Shown here piece after piece: positions 43,286 through 52,562 of a DNA stretch of 64,000 bases. The number at the start of each line of letters is the position of its first letter. Within the stretch, counting starts at the first letter, position 1. The notes under the pieces are model-generated. The model was not told the DNA's origin. It did no database searches and worked only from the letters and a program-made list of their open reading frames with translations. A program made the position numbers and the translations under genes. This DNA is from Pyrofollis japonicus (GTDB taxonomy: Archaea > Thermoproteota > Thermoprotei_A > Sulfolobales > Pyrodictiaceae): contig NZ_AP028634.1 in NCBI RefSeq assembly GCF_033097485.1, positions 1,727,126-1,791,125 on the forward strand, in the 5' to 3' direction.

Positions 43286-44471
43286 GCCCTTGAGAGTGGC
43301 CCGGGTTGTTGGTGAGGGTGCTAGGCTTGTTTCGCAGAAAGGAGCATTAATGGTTTACAGGAAATGGGTTAAGGCACCCGCAGACGTTAGACGCGCAGAG
43401 CTCGTAGTCATTGAGGATAGTAGAGGCGATGTTCTAGGATGCGGGTTCTACGACGACGTGGGCCCAGTCGCGCTTCGACTTATAGAACTAAATGGGTGCA
43501 GTTTCAGCGATGCACGCGAAGCGGTCTACGCGCTAATTGAGCGGAGCCTTGTCTTACGTAAGCGGCTTGGACTTGTGGGTGCTGAGTCTGCCTACCGCCT
43601 TGTACACAGTGATGGAGACTACTTGCCGGGTCTCATAGTTGATGTATACAGCGACTTAGCTGTAATACAGCTTAGCAGCATAGTCTGGGACGCATTGAGG
43701 AAAATTATTGTTGAGGCCCTCGTAGACATTGTTGATGTTAAACACGTCTACGAGAAGAGTGTACAGAGGACAAGACTCGATATAGGGCTTAAACCATATG
43801 AAAAACTATTGTACGGTAACCATACTTTCGCATATATACGTGAAGGCGAGGCAAGGTTCTACGTTGATGCACGGATAGGGCAAAAGACCGGCTTCTTTCT
43901 AGACCAGAGACTCAACCGTATTGAATTCGGCAAAATGGCTGGCGGCGTTGTTCTCGACCTGTTTAGCTATACCGGGGGCTTTGGGATACATGCACTACTA
44001 GGCGGGGCTGAGAAGGCCATCTTCGTAGAGGAGGACGAGAAGGCCATTAAGATACTAAGGAGGAACCTCGAACTCAACAAGGTCTCAAACAAGGCTATAG
44101 TAGTTAATGATAATGTTTGGAGAGTGCTGCGGCGATTACAAGAGAAAGACGAAGCCTTTGACTCAGTGTCGGTGGATCCTCCGGCGTTCATCCCGCACCC
44201 CGAAGCTTATGAACGAGGACTACAAGCATACAAGAAGCTATATTCGTTATCAGCTAGGCTAGTGAGCAGCGAAGGCATCATAGTGCTTAGTAGTTGTAGC
44301 GCTCATTTACCGAGGGATAGGTTTAGAGATGTTGTCTCTGCTGCATTCCAGACTGCTAAGAGGAACTATACGCCTATCGGGGACATTAGGAGTATGCCGC
44401 CTGACCATCCTGTGAGGCCCTCGGCCCCCCACCTCGCTTACCTTAAGGCCCTCTTCGCCATCGTTTACTAG
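43272..44471 (+). CDS. SAM-dependent rRNA cytosine-5 methyltransferase, RlmI-like
   Basis: A 399-residue protein with a PUA-like N-terminal domain (about 5-80) and a Rossmann-type methyltransferase: VLDLFSYTGGFGIHAL for SAM binding near 235, the acidic IFVEEDEKA, SVDPPAFIP (motif IV) and LSSCSAHL, where the Cys is the probable catalytic residue. This matches COG1092/RlmI enzymes that form m5C in 23S rRNA. TTG start inside the end of the upstream gene. Confidence 0.85.
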   Translation: MGRIEPLRVARVVGEGARLVSQKGALMVYRKWVKAPADVRRAELVVIEDSRGDVLGCGFYDDVGPVALRLIELNGCSFSDAREAVYALIERSLVLRKRLGLVGAESAYRLVHSDGDYLPGLIVDVYSDLAVIQLSSIVWDALRKIIVEALVDIVDVKHVYEKSVQRTRLDIGLKPYEKLLYGNHTFAYIREGEARFYVDARIGQKTGFFLDQRLNRIEFGKMAGGVVLDLFSYTGGFGIHALLGGAEKAIFVEEDEKAIKILRRNLELNKVSNKAIVVNDNVWRVLRRLQEKDEAFDSVSVDPPAFIPHPEAYERGLQAYKKLYSLSARLVSSEGIIVLSSCSAHLPRDRFRDVVSAAFQTAKRNYTPIGDIRSMPPDHPVRPSAPHLAYLKALFAIVY

Positions 44472-44519
44472 GCGTTCTTTTTCTTTAGCTAACGGTGCCG
44501 ACCACTTATGTAGTATCAC

Positions 44520-46130
44520 GTGAGCTATATTGTAGTGGAGTATAAGAGGGTGCATGCCTCGTTGACGCTTAACCTACAAGAGATTGGTGAAGAAATTGGC
44601 ATTGTTCTGAGCAACGCCACTGCATCACTTGCCCCCATAGCGCTTCGCCGCGACAAGGAGCTAGATGTCCGCGAAGAAGACCTAGTTATAATCCGGGATG
44701 AAGGCTTAGGCGATGGCTACTACATGCTTGGTGTGATAAGGTGGATAACACGCTATGAACCCTTCCTGCGTAGGAGCGTACACAACGTTTACATAGAGCA
44801 TCCGGAAGCCCTGAGCTCCGAGGTAGTGATGCCCTTCTCTAACGCCTTCGTCGAAATCTACGGAGCCATATGTGACGGGGGGAAACCGTGCACTCGCCGG
44901 GGATTCGTTAGCAATGTTTATCCTCCTACACCGGGAAGCAAGGTCTACAAACTGGTAAAGGCCGATGATCTTTCTAGATACCTTACAGTTGCTGAGCCGA
45001 TAAGCGTTGGTGTGCACAAGTATAGTGATTGGAGGCTGCCGCTTGACTCTGCTTGGCTTAACTACCATATTGGAGTATTCGGCGCGACGGGCACGGGAAA
45101 GAGTAGGCTAATACTGAGACTGATCACAGAGATAGTGCGCACCGGATACGGGCTAATCGTCTTTGATCACAATGGCGTTGATTATGCACCGTTCGCGGAG
45201 AAAATTGGAGCAGAAGTTATTGACGCCTCATCTATAAGGATTGAACCAAAGATCTTTGCATCAATAGTTGGTAGGCTTGTTGATGTACAGGGTACGCAGA
45301 GGGATGTAGTAGAGGTCGCCGCCCTGTGCTATGCTATGAAGACTTATCGTGACAAGGATGACCGGTACAACAAGTACGGCTTAGAGGAGTGTGGCCGTTT
45401 CATAGCGCAGAGTAGTACGTCTCATCACCTTTACTCAAAGAAGCAGGAAAAGCAGTCCATGACGCCGAAAGAGGAGTTCATACAAGTACTTGATAAGGCT
45501 ATCAGACTACTCTACACCCGCGGAGCTGACGCGGCAGCCGTCAAGCTTAAGCTACTGACCCGCCTCAATATACCAGACTATGTCTTCGAGAAGCTCAGAG
45601 ACAGGGTATTGGAGCCGGAAGACATAGTACTGAAGGCCTTAAAGGGTAAAGCCGTAGTAATTGATATGAGCACTGAGCAAGACATAGAGGTGAAAAGAGG
45701 CATTATTGCATCAGTTGCCTCGGCCGTCTGGAGCCACATAGCGGCAACGAGGAGCGAGGCAAGACTAGGCTTAGTTGTCGATGAGGCCCAGAACTATGCG
45801 TGCGAATACTGTGGCGAGGCGGGCAAAGCTCTCGAGACAATAGCTAGGGAGGGCAGAAAGTGGAAGTACTTCATAATAGTAGCGAGCCAGCGCGTAAGCA
45901 GAGATATACGGCCAGGCGTAAGGAGTAATCTCGGAACGGTGTTCTTCTCAAGGCTACAAGCAAGCGGTGATCTACAGGAACTATCGGGCTACCTCGACCT
46001 TGGCAGGGTCAGTGAAGCCAACCTCGCCATGCTCGCGAGGAGAGAATTCTACGTAGCAGGGCTGATGAACCCGTTGAGAAGACCAATGCTCCTGCTGGTA
46101 GACGATATTAGCTATATGAAAAACTCGTGA
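44520..46130 (+). CDS. herA: DNA translocase HerA
   Basis: A 536-residue hexameric ATPase. An N-terminal HAS-barrel (about 1-150) precedes Walker A GATGTGKSRL near 184-193, FDHNGVDYAPF, and Walker B LVVDEAQNYACEYC near 420. ASQRVSRDIRPG is the sensor segment. HerA drives end resection with the NurA nuclease. The nurA gene ends only four bases from its stop on the opposite strand, so the pair is kept together but convergent. GTG start. Confidence 0.85.
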   Translation: MSYIVVEYKRVHASLTLNLQEIGEEIGIVLSNATASLAPIALRRDKELDVREEDLVIIRDEGLGDGYYMLGVIRWITRYEPFLRRSVHNVYIEHPEALSSEVVMPFSNAFVEIYGAICDGGKPCTRRGFVSNVYPPTPGSKVYKLVKADDLSRYLTVAEPISVGVHKYSDWRLPLDSAWLNYHIGVFGATGTGKSRLILRLITEIVRTGYGLIVFDHNGVDYAPFAEKIGAEVIDASSIRIEPKIFASIVGRLVDVQGTQRDVVEVAALCYAMKTYRDKDDRYNKYGLEECGRFIAQSSTSHHLYSKKQEKQSMTPKEEFIQVLDKAIRLLYTRGADAAAVKLKLLTRLNIPDYVFEKLRDRVLEPEDIVLKALKGKAVVIDMSTEQDIEVKRGIIASVASAVWSHIAATRSEARLGLVVDEAQNYACEYCGEAGKALETIAREGRKWKYFIIVASQRVSRDIRPGVRSNLGTVFFSRLQASGDLQELSGYLDLGRVSEANLAMLARREFYVAGLMNPLRRPMLLLVDDISYMKNS

Positions 46131-46134
46131 ATAG

Positions 46135-47340
46135 CTAAAACTTTTTCTTCTCGTATAGATAGCGCTTTTCCGGATTCGTATGACTCATAACCACTACATG
46201 CTCGCCTCGCAGCCCTTCCTCTTTGAGCATCTCGACTAAGTGCTTAATGATTCTTCTACGCACAAGTTCAAGCATATATGATTCCAAGCGTACGTAGCTA
46301 TCAACCAAGTCTATGGGATATGGTAGCCCTGTTGCAGGATTAGTGAGCGCCGACAGTATTGAAAGTACGCGCTCTAAGCCCAGGTTACCATAGTCGAGAA
46401 TTTCCACTCTAACCGCTTGACCAGGTCCTTGGCGAGGCTTATAGAAGGCGACAATTACTTCTCCGTAGCTGGGCCTCTTCTCTAGGAGCTCTTTAACTCC
46501 TTCAACATATCCCTTAACGTTCTTTCCTTCCTTCTTGCGCTCCTCAGCTATTATCTCTGCATAGCGTGGAACAAGGTCGGAAAACTTTCCAAGGACAACG
46601 TAGCTCCCAGGCCGGAGAATCATACTCATAATTGCTTTATCGTTTAGCGGAAGCTTCTCACCATTATTAAACACGCGTAAGAGGCGCGAATAACTCCTCT
46701 TAACTACTCCTATAAGCGTGACTCCTTGCTCTCTTGCCCTCTCTAATACCCTCATTGTTGCCTCGTCCAGCCTGGTAAGCACCTTGCTTTTCACAATACT
46801 CCGCCAGGGCCTAAACAACAGCTTGTACGGGACAAGTTCGCCGTCAAATAGTATGATAACTGGCTTTAGTAGGCCCTTCTCTTTATTCTCTAGAACTTTT
46901 AATGTGATCTTTTTCTCTGCTATCTTCGCGTAGAGAGGTATACGGCTTCTCATATTCTCGTCATCGGCAAAGAGAATATCCACTATCGACTCTACGGGCT
47001 TATCTTCGCCGCCGGAGACGCCGCCAAAGCCGATGTAACCTGCGATAACCGCTGCTAAATGCCCGCCTACTAGGTCAACTCCTCCATCAATGGGAAAAGT
47101 CGAATCAACAGCCACACCAGGCAGAGGCCGTTCATAGCCTAGGATACCCCATTCAAGACTATCGAGGATGCTCATTATCTTGTCGAAATCGTCTCTAAAC
47201 GACAATATGCGCCCAGCTATGCGCTCCGCAAGCCTCCTAGTCTTCTCCAGCATCTTTTGAACAGCTGGTGCAAACTCAACCATCTCAGTGTCTTCATCAA
47301 GTAATCCGAAGCGCTTAAGAACGTCCTCCTCGCTCTCCAT
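46135..47340 (-). CDS. nurA: NurA nuclease
   Basis: An RNase H-fold nuclease of about 401 residues. The metal-binding Asp lies in GVAVDSTFPIDGG near residue 80, and YGEVIVAFYKPRQGP plus PYPIDLVDSYVRL are conserved later. NurA degrades the 5' strand during end resection with HerA. ATG 47340 (MESEEDVLKRFG) is chosen because the longer frame adds an unlikely Cys-containing leader. Convergent to herA; Mre11 and Rad50 are not in this window. Confidence 0.85.
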   Translation of the reverse strand: MESEEDVLKRFGLLDEDTEMVEFAPAVQKMLEKTRRLAERIAGRILSFRDDFDKIMSILDSLEWGILGYERPLPGVAVDSTFPIDGGVDLVGGHLAAVIAGYIGFGGVSGGEDKPVESIVDILFADDENMRSRIPLYAKIAEKKITLKVLENKEKGLLKPVIILFDGELVPYKLLFRPWRSIVKSKVLTRLDEATMRVLERAREQGVTLIGVVKRSYSRLLRVFNNGEKLPLNDKAIMSMILRPGSYVVLGKFSDLVPRYAEIIAEERKKEGKNVKGYVEGVKELLEKRPSYGEVIVAFYKPRQGPGQAVRVEILDYGNLGLERVLSILSALTNPATGLPYPIDLVDSYVRLESYMLELVRRRIIKHLVEMLKEEGLRGEHVVVMSHTNPEKRYLYEKKKF

Positions 47341-47469
47341 GGCCTCTCTTCTCCGATCAATCGTGAATAGAAATGCTTCCCGGATACAAGTTAGGAGGCC
47401 GGTAGTACTTTGTATCACTTCCCTATATTCGTGCTAAAAAGAGGTAACTTCTCTATGAAAAAGGAGCTA

Positions 47470-48621
47470 TTATCTATGCCTTAGCAGAAGTATTGAGAGC
47501 GATAATACTAGTAAAGGGATAACGAGAATGAGGATTAGTCTGCTGTTGATGTTGCTATAACCTTTACCAGTAGCAAAAACTACTACACTCTTACTTGTAT
47601 TGCATTTATTGACGGAGATAGAGCTAGCTGACATTGAGGATGAAGTCACATGTACTGTGTTATTTAATGCTGATGATTTCTCGCTAAGGGAGGGTGTTGA
47701 GATGTTTTCTACTTTAACTGGAATAGCCACTTGCTTTACGTCAAGCCTTCCCCAAACATCAATAGACGAGCTGTACCCGACAACCACCTCTACGTGATGG
47801 AATTTAAAGTTAGTCTTGTTGAGAGCCTCTGCTAACTTCCTCCCCAGAGCAAGAACAGTGCTTTTATCAATGCTATCTTCCCTGACTAGCGAAGTATTTA
47901 CAAATAAAATTAAATGCCCTGTAAACTTATCTATGGCGAACATGTATTCCTCTCTAATATACTCATTTTTACTATCCCCTATATGTACATGCTCTCTCAC
48001 ATATACAAGATTAGCTTCAGGAAATAGCTCTTGAAACACTTTATCTATCTCTGGCAACTTTTTGTTAATATAGACGATAATATCTCCTAGCTCGCGCCCA
48101 CGATACTTCTTGATACCGCTATTACATGGATAGAGTACTACTTTGTAGCCAAGTTTTACTAGCTTTTTGATCGCATCTATAGCGCTTATGCTATTGTTAT
48201 TGTGTGCCAAGTTAATGCCTATGAATAAAAGATGCTTAAAAGGGCAATAAATGAGTGAACACATACTCACATTATTATCCTCAAGCTGGCTATAGATTTC
48301 ATCTAGTACTCTGTCTAGAGTATCGTTTTGCCATACATCTTGGTAACAATTTTCTTTGAGAAGAATGTTTGCCCAAGCAGGGTTACCAATCTTGCTTCTA
48401 GATACGAGAATTATAAGGGTATATCCATAATGCCGTAATTTGATTATCTCTGGACTTGTTGTGTTGAGAAAATCGTACAGTGCGCTTATGCTATCATTAT
48501 ATATGTATATGTTGTTATTTAGGCTATAATTATATGAGGCTATAGCTGTGAATGATGTGAAGGCAGCGGCTATGAATAGGAGGCCTAAGAATAATACTAT
48601 TCCAGAAATGTCAGCCTGCAC
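47470..48621 (-). CDS. Surface protein with N- and C-terminal membrane segments
   Basis: A 383-residue protein of unknown function, slightly AT richer than its neighbours. An N-terminal hydrophobic segment (about 7-27) and a C-terminal one (about 360-379, LILILVIPLLVLSLSILLL) bracket a probably extracellular domain with many Asn-x-Ser/Thr sites. A Ser/Thr-rich stalk (about 305-345) precedes the C-terminal anchor. Four Cys in the middle (NCYQDV, MCSLIYC, PCNSG) may form disulfides. No enzymatic motif recognised. Confidence 0.65.
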   Translation of the reverse strand: MQADISGIVLFLGLLFIAAAFTSFTAIASYNYSLNNNIYIYNDSISALYDFLNTTSPEIIKLRHYGYTLIILVSRSKIGNPAWANILLKENCYQDVWQNDTLDRVLDEIYSQLEDNNVSMCSLIYCPFKHLLFIGINLAHNNNSISAIDAIKKLVKLGYKVVLYPCNSGIKKYRGRELGDIIVYINKKLPEIDKVFQELFPEANLVYVREHVHIGDSKNEYIREEYMFAIDKFTGHLILFVNTSLVREDSIDKSTVLALGRKLAEALNKTNFKFHHVEVVVGYSSSIDVWGRLDVKQVAIPVKVENISTPSLSEKSSALNNTVHVTSSSMSASSISVNKCNTSKSVVVFATGKGYSNINSRLILILVIPLLVLSLSILLLRHR

Positions 48622-48729
48622 GGCGCTTCACTTACTTGCATGCTCCCACGTATTCTGTATAGCGTCATAGCTCTTGATAATTTTTAAGCTTGGATTTCTG
48701 GGTAGTGTTGACTAGGGGTGCGTTGGCAA

Positions 48730-48903
48730 ATGGCTGGCGTGCGGGACCCGGAGATAATGAAGATAGTGTATAATAGGGTTCTCAATAAGCTCGTTTGCAG
48801 AAAGTGCGGTGCGCTAAATCCTCCGGGCGCTAAGAAGTGTAGGCGCTGCAAGAGCAAGAACCTTCGCCCGAAGAAGGCATTCATAGGCATGAAGAGAGGC
48901 TAG
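48730..48903 (+). CDS. rpl40e: Ribosomal protein L40e
   Basis: A 57-residue zinc-ribbon ribosomal protein: CRKC at 23-26 and CRRC at 37-40 around [10 protein letters not shown], then a basic tail KNLRPKKAF. This matches archaeal L40e at full length. ATG 48730 is preferred over a GTG four codons upstream. Stands alone between leftward genes. Confidence 0.93.
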   Translation: MAGVRDPEIMKIVYNRVLNKLVCRKCGALNPPGAKKCRRCKSKNLRPKKAFIGMKRG

Positions 48904-48963
48904 CCTCCTATTCTCAATTTCTATAAGGTAGTAGTGCTACTGCTCGGTCTTGCCGGTTTTTGG

Positions 48964-49365
48964 CTACTTTTGTTCCTCTTCTGTGCGCTCAAGTATTCTT
49001 CTCGCACCGTCTAGGACGTAGAGCACGAGTTCTCTGAGCTGCAGCGCATTATCTACGCAGTTTGCTGGCACGTCGTAGACGACGGTTATGAAGCCGTCAT
49101 AGTCTAGTGCATACTTGTAGGTTGTGCTCGTAAAGTTCTCTCGGAGAAGCTGGCCAAGGGCCTTCTCGTAGGGCTCTACGTCTAGGGGTACGGCGATTCT
49201 CACGGTTCTCGTGTCGTGGTCAAAGGAGAATACTAATCCTAGTCGGCCGAATCGCTTGTCCTCGTACTCTGCTACTAGGCTTCCCTCAACACGCCTATAG
49301 GTTAAGCCTAGTGCTCGTATCATCGACTCTAGGTCAGATAGGCTGCTCACCACTGCCTCCGACAC
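48964..49365 (-). CDS. Hypothetical protein at the end of the exosome superoperon
   Basis: A 133-residue acidic alpha/beta protein. The strand-helix pattern (VEGSLVAEYEDKRFGRLGLV, then TYKYALDYDGFITVVYDVP) faintly resembles YbjN or secretion-chaperone-like folds, but this is not a firm assignment. It starts 13 bases after the DHH phosphoesterase stop and is probably the last gene of the leftward superoperon. Confidence 0.6.
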   Translation of the reverse strand: MSEAVVSSLSDLESMIRALGLTYRRVEGSLVAEYEDKRFGRLGLVFSFDHDTRTVRIAVPLDVEPYEKALGQLLRENFTSTTYKYALDYDGFITVVYDVPANCVDNALQLRELVLYVLDGARRILERTEEEQK

Positions 49366-49378
49366 CCCGTATATGTCG

Positions 49379-50425
49379 TTATACGAGTACTTGGGGCTCT
49401 AATCCTCTACTTCGTAGGAGCTCTTCAACAATTTTTATCACTTCGCTTAGTGCCTTCTCGAGCGAGGCCCTGGTAGTCATCGCAGCTGCTTGTGCGTGTC
49501 CCCCGCCTCCGCCGCCGAGCCGCTTTGCAAGCTGCTCCATGATGTCGCGGCCGAGGTGTATACCGTACTTCTCCTCAACGTCTCTGCGAGAGCGTGCAAC
49601 TATCCTGGTCTCGGCCCCGTGCTCCGAGACAACGAGGGCTATGTCGGCTCCTAGGTCTAGTAGTGCTCTAGCAACACTTGACTCGTATGCGCCAACATGG
49701 GTGACTACGACTATTAGCTCGCCTGCCCGGATAGCGTGCATGCGCTTAGCGGCCTTGATGCGGGCTATTCGCTGCGAGATGTCGGGGGGAGGAGACTGGA
49801 GAGATCTTAGTACTCGTTCAAGGCTTGCACCCTCTTCCAGTATTCTTGCAGCAACTCTAAGCACTCTCGGAGTTGATAGTATGAAGTGCCTGGTATCGTA
49901 TACTATGCCTGCGAGCAGCGCCTCTAGCTCGGCTGTTTCAAGGCTTTCCTCCATACAATCGCGGACAAGAAGGTAGACTATCTCAGACGTTGCACGCGCA
50001 TTTGGATCATAAAACGCTATGTCTGCTTCTTCAGCGAGCTTGCTGGCCGAGTGATGGTCTATAACTATCTTTATGACCTGCCTAGCGAAGTCTGCTAAGC
50101 CTCCAAGCTGCTCGTAAGAGGCAGTGTCAAGTATAACTACGGCGGCCGATTCCTTGGGCGCTTCGTCCTCTATCTCGCTCGGCTCAACACCGATAACTTC
50201 CTTAATAACTCTCTTAGATACTTGGCTCACGCCTTCAGGGAATAATAGGCGGGCATCAATACCCCGTCTTCTAAGAACATTGCGTATGACATAGGCTGAG
50301 CCAACTGCATCGGGGTCGGCATTCCTATGCGCTGTGACTACGACAGGTGTACCAATATCACTGAGTATGCTGAGAAACGCCTTCAGATCCTCCTCTAGCT
50401 CCTCGCATTCTAAGCCTTTCTTCAA
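49379..50425 (-). CDS. DHH-DHHA1 family phosphoesterase, NrnA/RecJ-like
   Basis: A 348-residue protein with the DHH motifs TAHRNADPDAVGSAY near 32, VILDTA and VIDHHSASK, and a C-terminal DHHA1 domain ending with the Gly-rich GGGGGGHAQAAAM that binds nucleic acid. Such proteins degrade short oligonucleotides or pAp. It is a known late member of the archaeal exosome superoperon. Its TTG start lies 68 bases inside the DUF3194 gene, so the true start could be slightly downstream. Confidence 0.88.
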   Translation of the reverse strand: MKKGLECEELEEDLKAFLSILSDIGTPVVVTAHRNADPDAVGSAYVIRNVLRRRGIDARLLFPEGVSQVSKRVIKEVIGVEPSEIEDEAPKESAAVVILDTASYEQLGGLADFARQVIKIVIDHHSASKLAEEADIAFYDPNARATSEIVYLLVRDCMEESLETAELEALLAGIVYDTRHFILSTPRVLRVAARILEEGASLERVLRSLQSPPPDISQRIARIKAAKRMHAIRAGELIVVVTHVGAYESSVARALLDLGADIALVVSEHGAETRIVARSRRDVEEKYGIHLGRDIMEQLAKRLGGGGGGHAQAAAMTTRASLEKALSEVIKIVEELLRSRGLEPQVLV

Positions 50426-50702
50426 GCCACTTCACCGCTCCATCTATAGCCTCCGCTATTACCTCGTCGTAAGAAAACGGTGCAACAACGCGCCCCGTTG
50501 CCTTCACGTCAACAACTATGTCAAGCTCACGTCCTCCCCTCCTAAGCTCCCCAGATATTATTATTTCTAGTTCATCGAGTCGCCTACGAAGCTTATCCTC
50601 AAGCACACTCCTAATTCTTTTCTCGAGCTCTACGAGTATCTCTTCAAGCTCGTCCTCATTGATAGGATTCTCCTCTAAACCAACACTAATGGTCTTCGGC
50701 AT
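50358..50702 (-). CDS. DUF3194 protein of the exosome superoperon
   Basis: A 114-residue protein with an acidic N-terminal helix (INEDELEEILVELEKRI) and an alpha/beta core (LEIIISGELRRGGRELDIVV). DUF3194 is regularly found between prefoldin beta and the DHH phosphoesterase in Crenarchaeota, as here; its role is unknown. The last 20 or so residues overlap the DHH gene and are poorly conserved in character. Confidence 0.8.
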   Translation of the reverse strand: MPKTISVGLEENPINEDELEEILVELEKRIRSVLEDKLRRRLDELEIIISGELRRGGRELDIVVDVKATGRVVAPFSYDEVIAEAIDGAVKWLEERLRMRGARGGSEGVSQHTQ

Positions 50703-50896
50703 TGCTTAGCCCATGCCTCCTACGAGATCCGGGCATCATACTGCGCCGCGAAAATAATGATTGGGCCGATTACGTAGGTTATCACTATACTTTGCGAAGC
50801 CAGCGCACGGCACATTTTACACAAGCAAGCCCTTTGGACTAATACACTTAGCGTAAAAAGGGGAGCCTGCGCGATAAGAAATCCTTAGCCAATCCC

Positions 50897-51271
50897 CTAG
50901 CTTCCTGCGCCCTGCTTACCCAGCGTTGTTTTTGCCTGGAATTCCTTTATCTCCTTTGCAATCTGGTCAAGCTGTTTCTTTACTTCCTCCTCCTGCTTCT
51001 TGAGCTTCTGGAGCCTTATCTCAAGTATCTCAAGCCTATCCTTTAGCTCTTGTACCAGCTTTGACTTATCAACGCGGACAAGTATGCCTGCCTGCATCCT
51101 GTAAACCGGTGCATCGTCGCCGGCCTCTTCAAGGAGCTTCAGTACGCGCTGAACCTCAGCTATTTCGGCCTCAACAGCTGAGCGCTCTTGAACGAGCCTA
51201 GTGTATTGGGCTTGCAGGCTCTGGAAGCGTGTAAGCTTATTCTCTATTTCTGGGGGGAGTCTTTGAGCCAT
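50897..51271 (-). CDS. pfdB: Prefoldin subunit beta
   Basis: A 124-residue coiled-coil chaperone subunit: two long helices (about 8-50 and 72-115) joined by a beta hairpin (VYRMQAGILVRVDK). With prefoldin alpha it delivers unfolded proteins to the thermosome. ATG 51271 (MAQRLPPEIE) is preferred. It overlaps the end of pcc1 by 35 bases. A 194-base gap without a gene separates it from DUF3194. Confidence 0.92.
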   Translation of the reverse strand: MAQRLPPEIENKLTRFQSLQAQYTRLVQERSAVEAEIAEVQRVLKLLEEAGDDAPVYRMQAGILVRVDKSKLVQELKDRLEILEIRLQKLKKQEEEVKKQLDQIAKEIKEFQAKTTLGKQGAGS

Positions 51272-51530
51272 GACTGTCGCCACCTACTGCTCTAACCGCT
51301 TCAAGGGTTGTAGCTGCTAGGCCAAGATAAGCGTTTATCAGAGTCCTTGCTGCAGCCAGGTCCCTTGCAACAATCTTAATCTCTATAACGCCATCGCTCC
51401 TCTCAACGTCCACGCTGCCCCTATGCGGGTCTGGAGGATTAGCTGCCTCTGTTTTTAGTGCCCTAGTCAGTGCTTCTGCTTCTAGCGGCTTCAAGCCTTC
51501 TAGCCTTATGCGCGCTGAAACCGGATACAT
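51237..51530 (-). CDS. pcc1: KEOPS complex subunit Pcc1
   Basis: A 97-residue protein with the Pcc1 beta-alpha pattern (ARIRLEGLKPLEAEALTRAL, then IEIKIVARDLAAARTLINAY). Pcc1 dimerises the KEOPS complex that makes t6A in tRNA. Placed between Brix and pfdB in the superoperon. It overlaps the Brix gene by 68 bases and pfdB by 35. Confidence 0.8.
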   Translation of the reverse strand: MYPVSARIRLEGLKPLEAEALTRALKTEAANPPDPHRGSVDVERSDGVIEIKIVARDLAAARTLINAYLGLAATTLEAVRAVGGDSHGSKTPPRNRE

Positions 51531-52092
51531 AGTCTCTTACACCTAGGAGCCTCAATGTGGGCCCACATATTCTCCCGCTAGCCGGGCATATGAAGACTAT
51601 CTCTGCGATACTCTCTTGATGCGGCCTAATAACTGCTATAGTATCAACACTGGTGTCTTCTCTTGAGAACACGATTCTCGCCAAGAAGGCCCTTGCAAGC
51701 GTGTCGGAGAGACTAAAGAACGTCTTAGAAACACCTTGCTCAATATAAACACCTAGGCTCTTTGAGCCGAAGCTTCTCTGGGCTCCAGGTGTTTCTCTCG
51801 ATAAGCGTACTCCCCCAAGCACCATGTTAACTATTAGCTCAAGACGCGCCTCCGGGGGCTCTAGCGGCTCATATATTTTCAAAGAACCAGGGTTCCCCTT
51901 CCAAGTAGTAACTATGACGAGGCGTTTCGCGCCTCGAGCAACAACCTCATAGTATAGTTCTTGTATTGTGGCTTTACCTCTCGAAATCTTCACTGCATTG
52001 GGGAGAACAGCAACCAAGTCCTTTACGAAACTTCTCACGCGCTGAGAAGGCCGATGCGATGTTGTAACCACTATGTCCGCTTTTTGAGCCAT
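51463..52092 (-). CDS. Brix-domain ribosome biogenesis protein (Imp4-like)
   Basis: A 209-residue Brix protein: VVTTSHRPSQRVRSFVKDL at the start, LVIVTTWKGNPGSLKIYEP in the first half and PASGRICGPTLRLLGV near the end. Archaeal Brix proteins assist rRNA processing and large-subunit or small-subunit assembly. A TATA candidate (TTTATATTA on the minus strand, about 52147-52157) lies in the 138-base spacer upstream, so it may begin a sub-operon. Its C-terminus overlaps pcc1. Confidence 0.88.
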   Translation of the reverse strand: MAQKADIVVTTSHRPSQRVRSFVKDLVAVLPNAVKISRGKATIQELYYEVVARGAKRLVIVTTWKGNPGSLKIYEPLEPPEARLELIVNMVLGGVRLSRETPGAQRSFGSKSLGVYIEQGVSKTFFSLSDTLARAFLARIVFSREDTSVDTIAVIRPHQESIAEIVFICPASGRICGPTLRLLGVRDYVSGFSAHKARRLEAARSRSTD

Positions 52093-52230
52093 GACCTGCT
52101 TCTTCCTCCAAGTTATGCTGCATGGGTAAGACTACTATGGTTAAAGCCTAATATAAAAACAGATACAAACCGGCAACGTGACTAGGGTAAAGAATAGCTA
52201 TATTGGCTAAAAGAGGAACCTAAGCGAAAA

Positions 52231-52497
52231 TTATTCGCGTCTAACAATTATTCTCGGAAAGTGCTTGTTAAGCCCGGTTCGAGGAACATATGCTCCTCCA
52301 GCCCATACTGCGCCGCACTTCGTACACATCCATACACCGGTGCTTATTCTCTTCACGCGGCCCTTTGTACCACAGAATGGGCATTCGTGGTCAGCGTATC
52401 TGCGCTCCATTACCTCTTTCCATCGCTTTCTAAGCGTAGCACCATATCTCGGCCCGAAGCGCCCCGCTATGCCTACAGCCTTTGTTCGCCTAGCCAT
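52231..52497 (-). CDS. rpl37ae: Ribosomal protein L37Ae
   Basis: An 88-residue zinc-ribbon ribosomal protein: CPFC at 39-42 and CTKC at 58-61 with ISTGVWM between them, and the family start MARRTKAVGIAGRFG. ATG 52497 with GGGGGAAGGAT upstream fits better than a start six codons earlier. A TATA-like CTTAAATAATTG precedes it on the minus strand. Conserved superoperon position after rrp42. Confidence 0.95.
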   Translation of the reverse strand: MARRTKAVGIAGRFGPRYGATLRKRWKEVMERRYADHECPFCGTKGRVKRISTGVWMCTKCGAVWAGGAYVPRTGLNKHFPRIIVRRE

Positions 52498-52562
52498 ATC
52501 CTTCCCCCGCCGCACTCCTAGGCAGAGGCAATTATTTAAGCTGACTATCTTTCAAAACCTAT

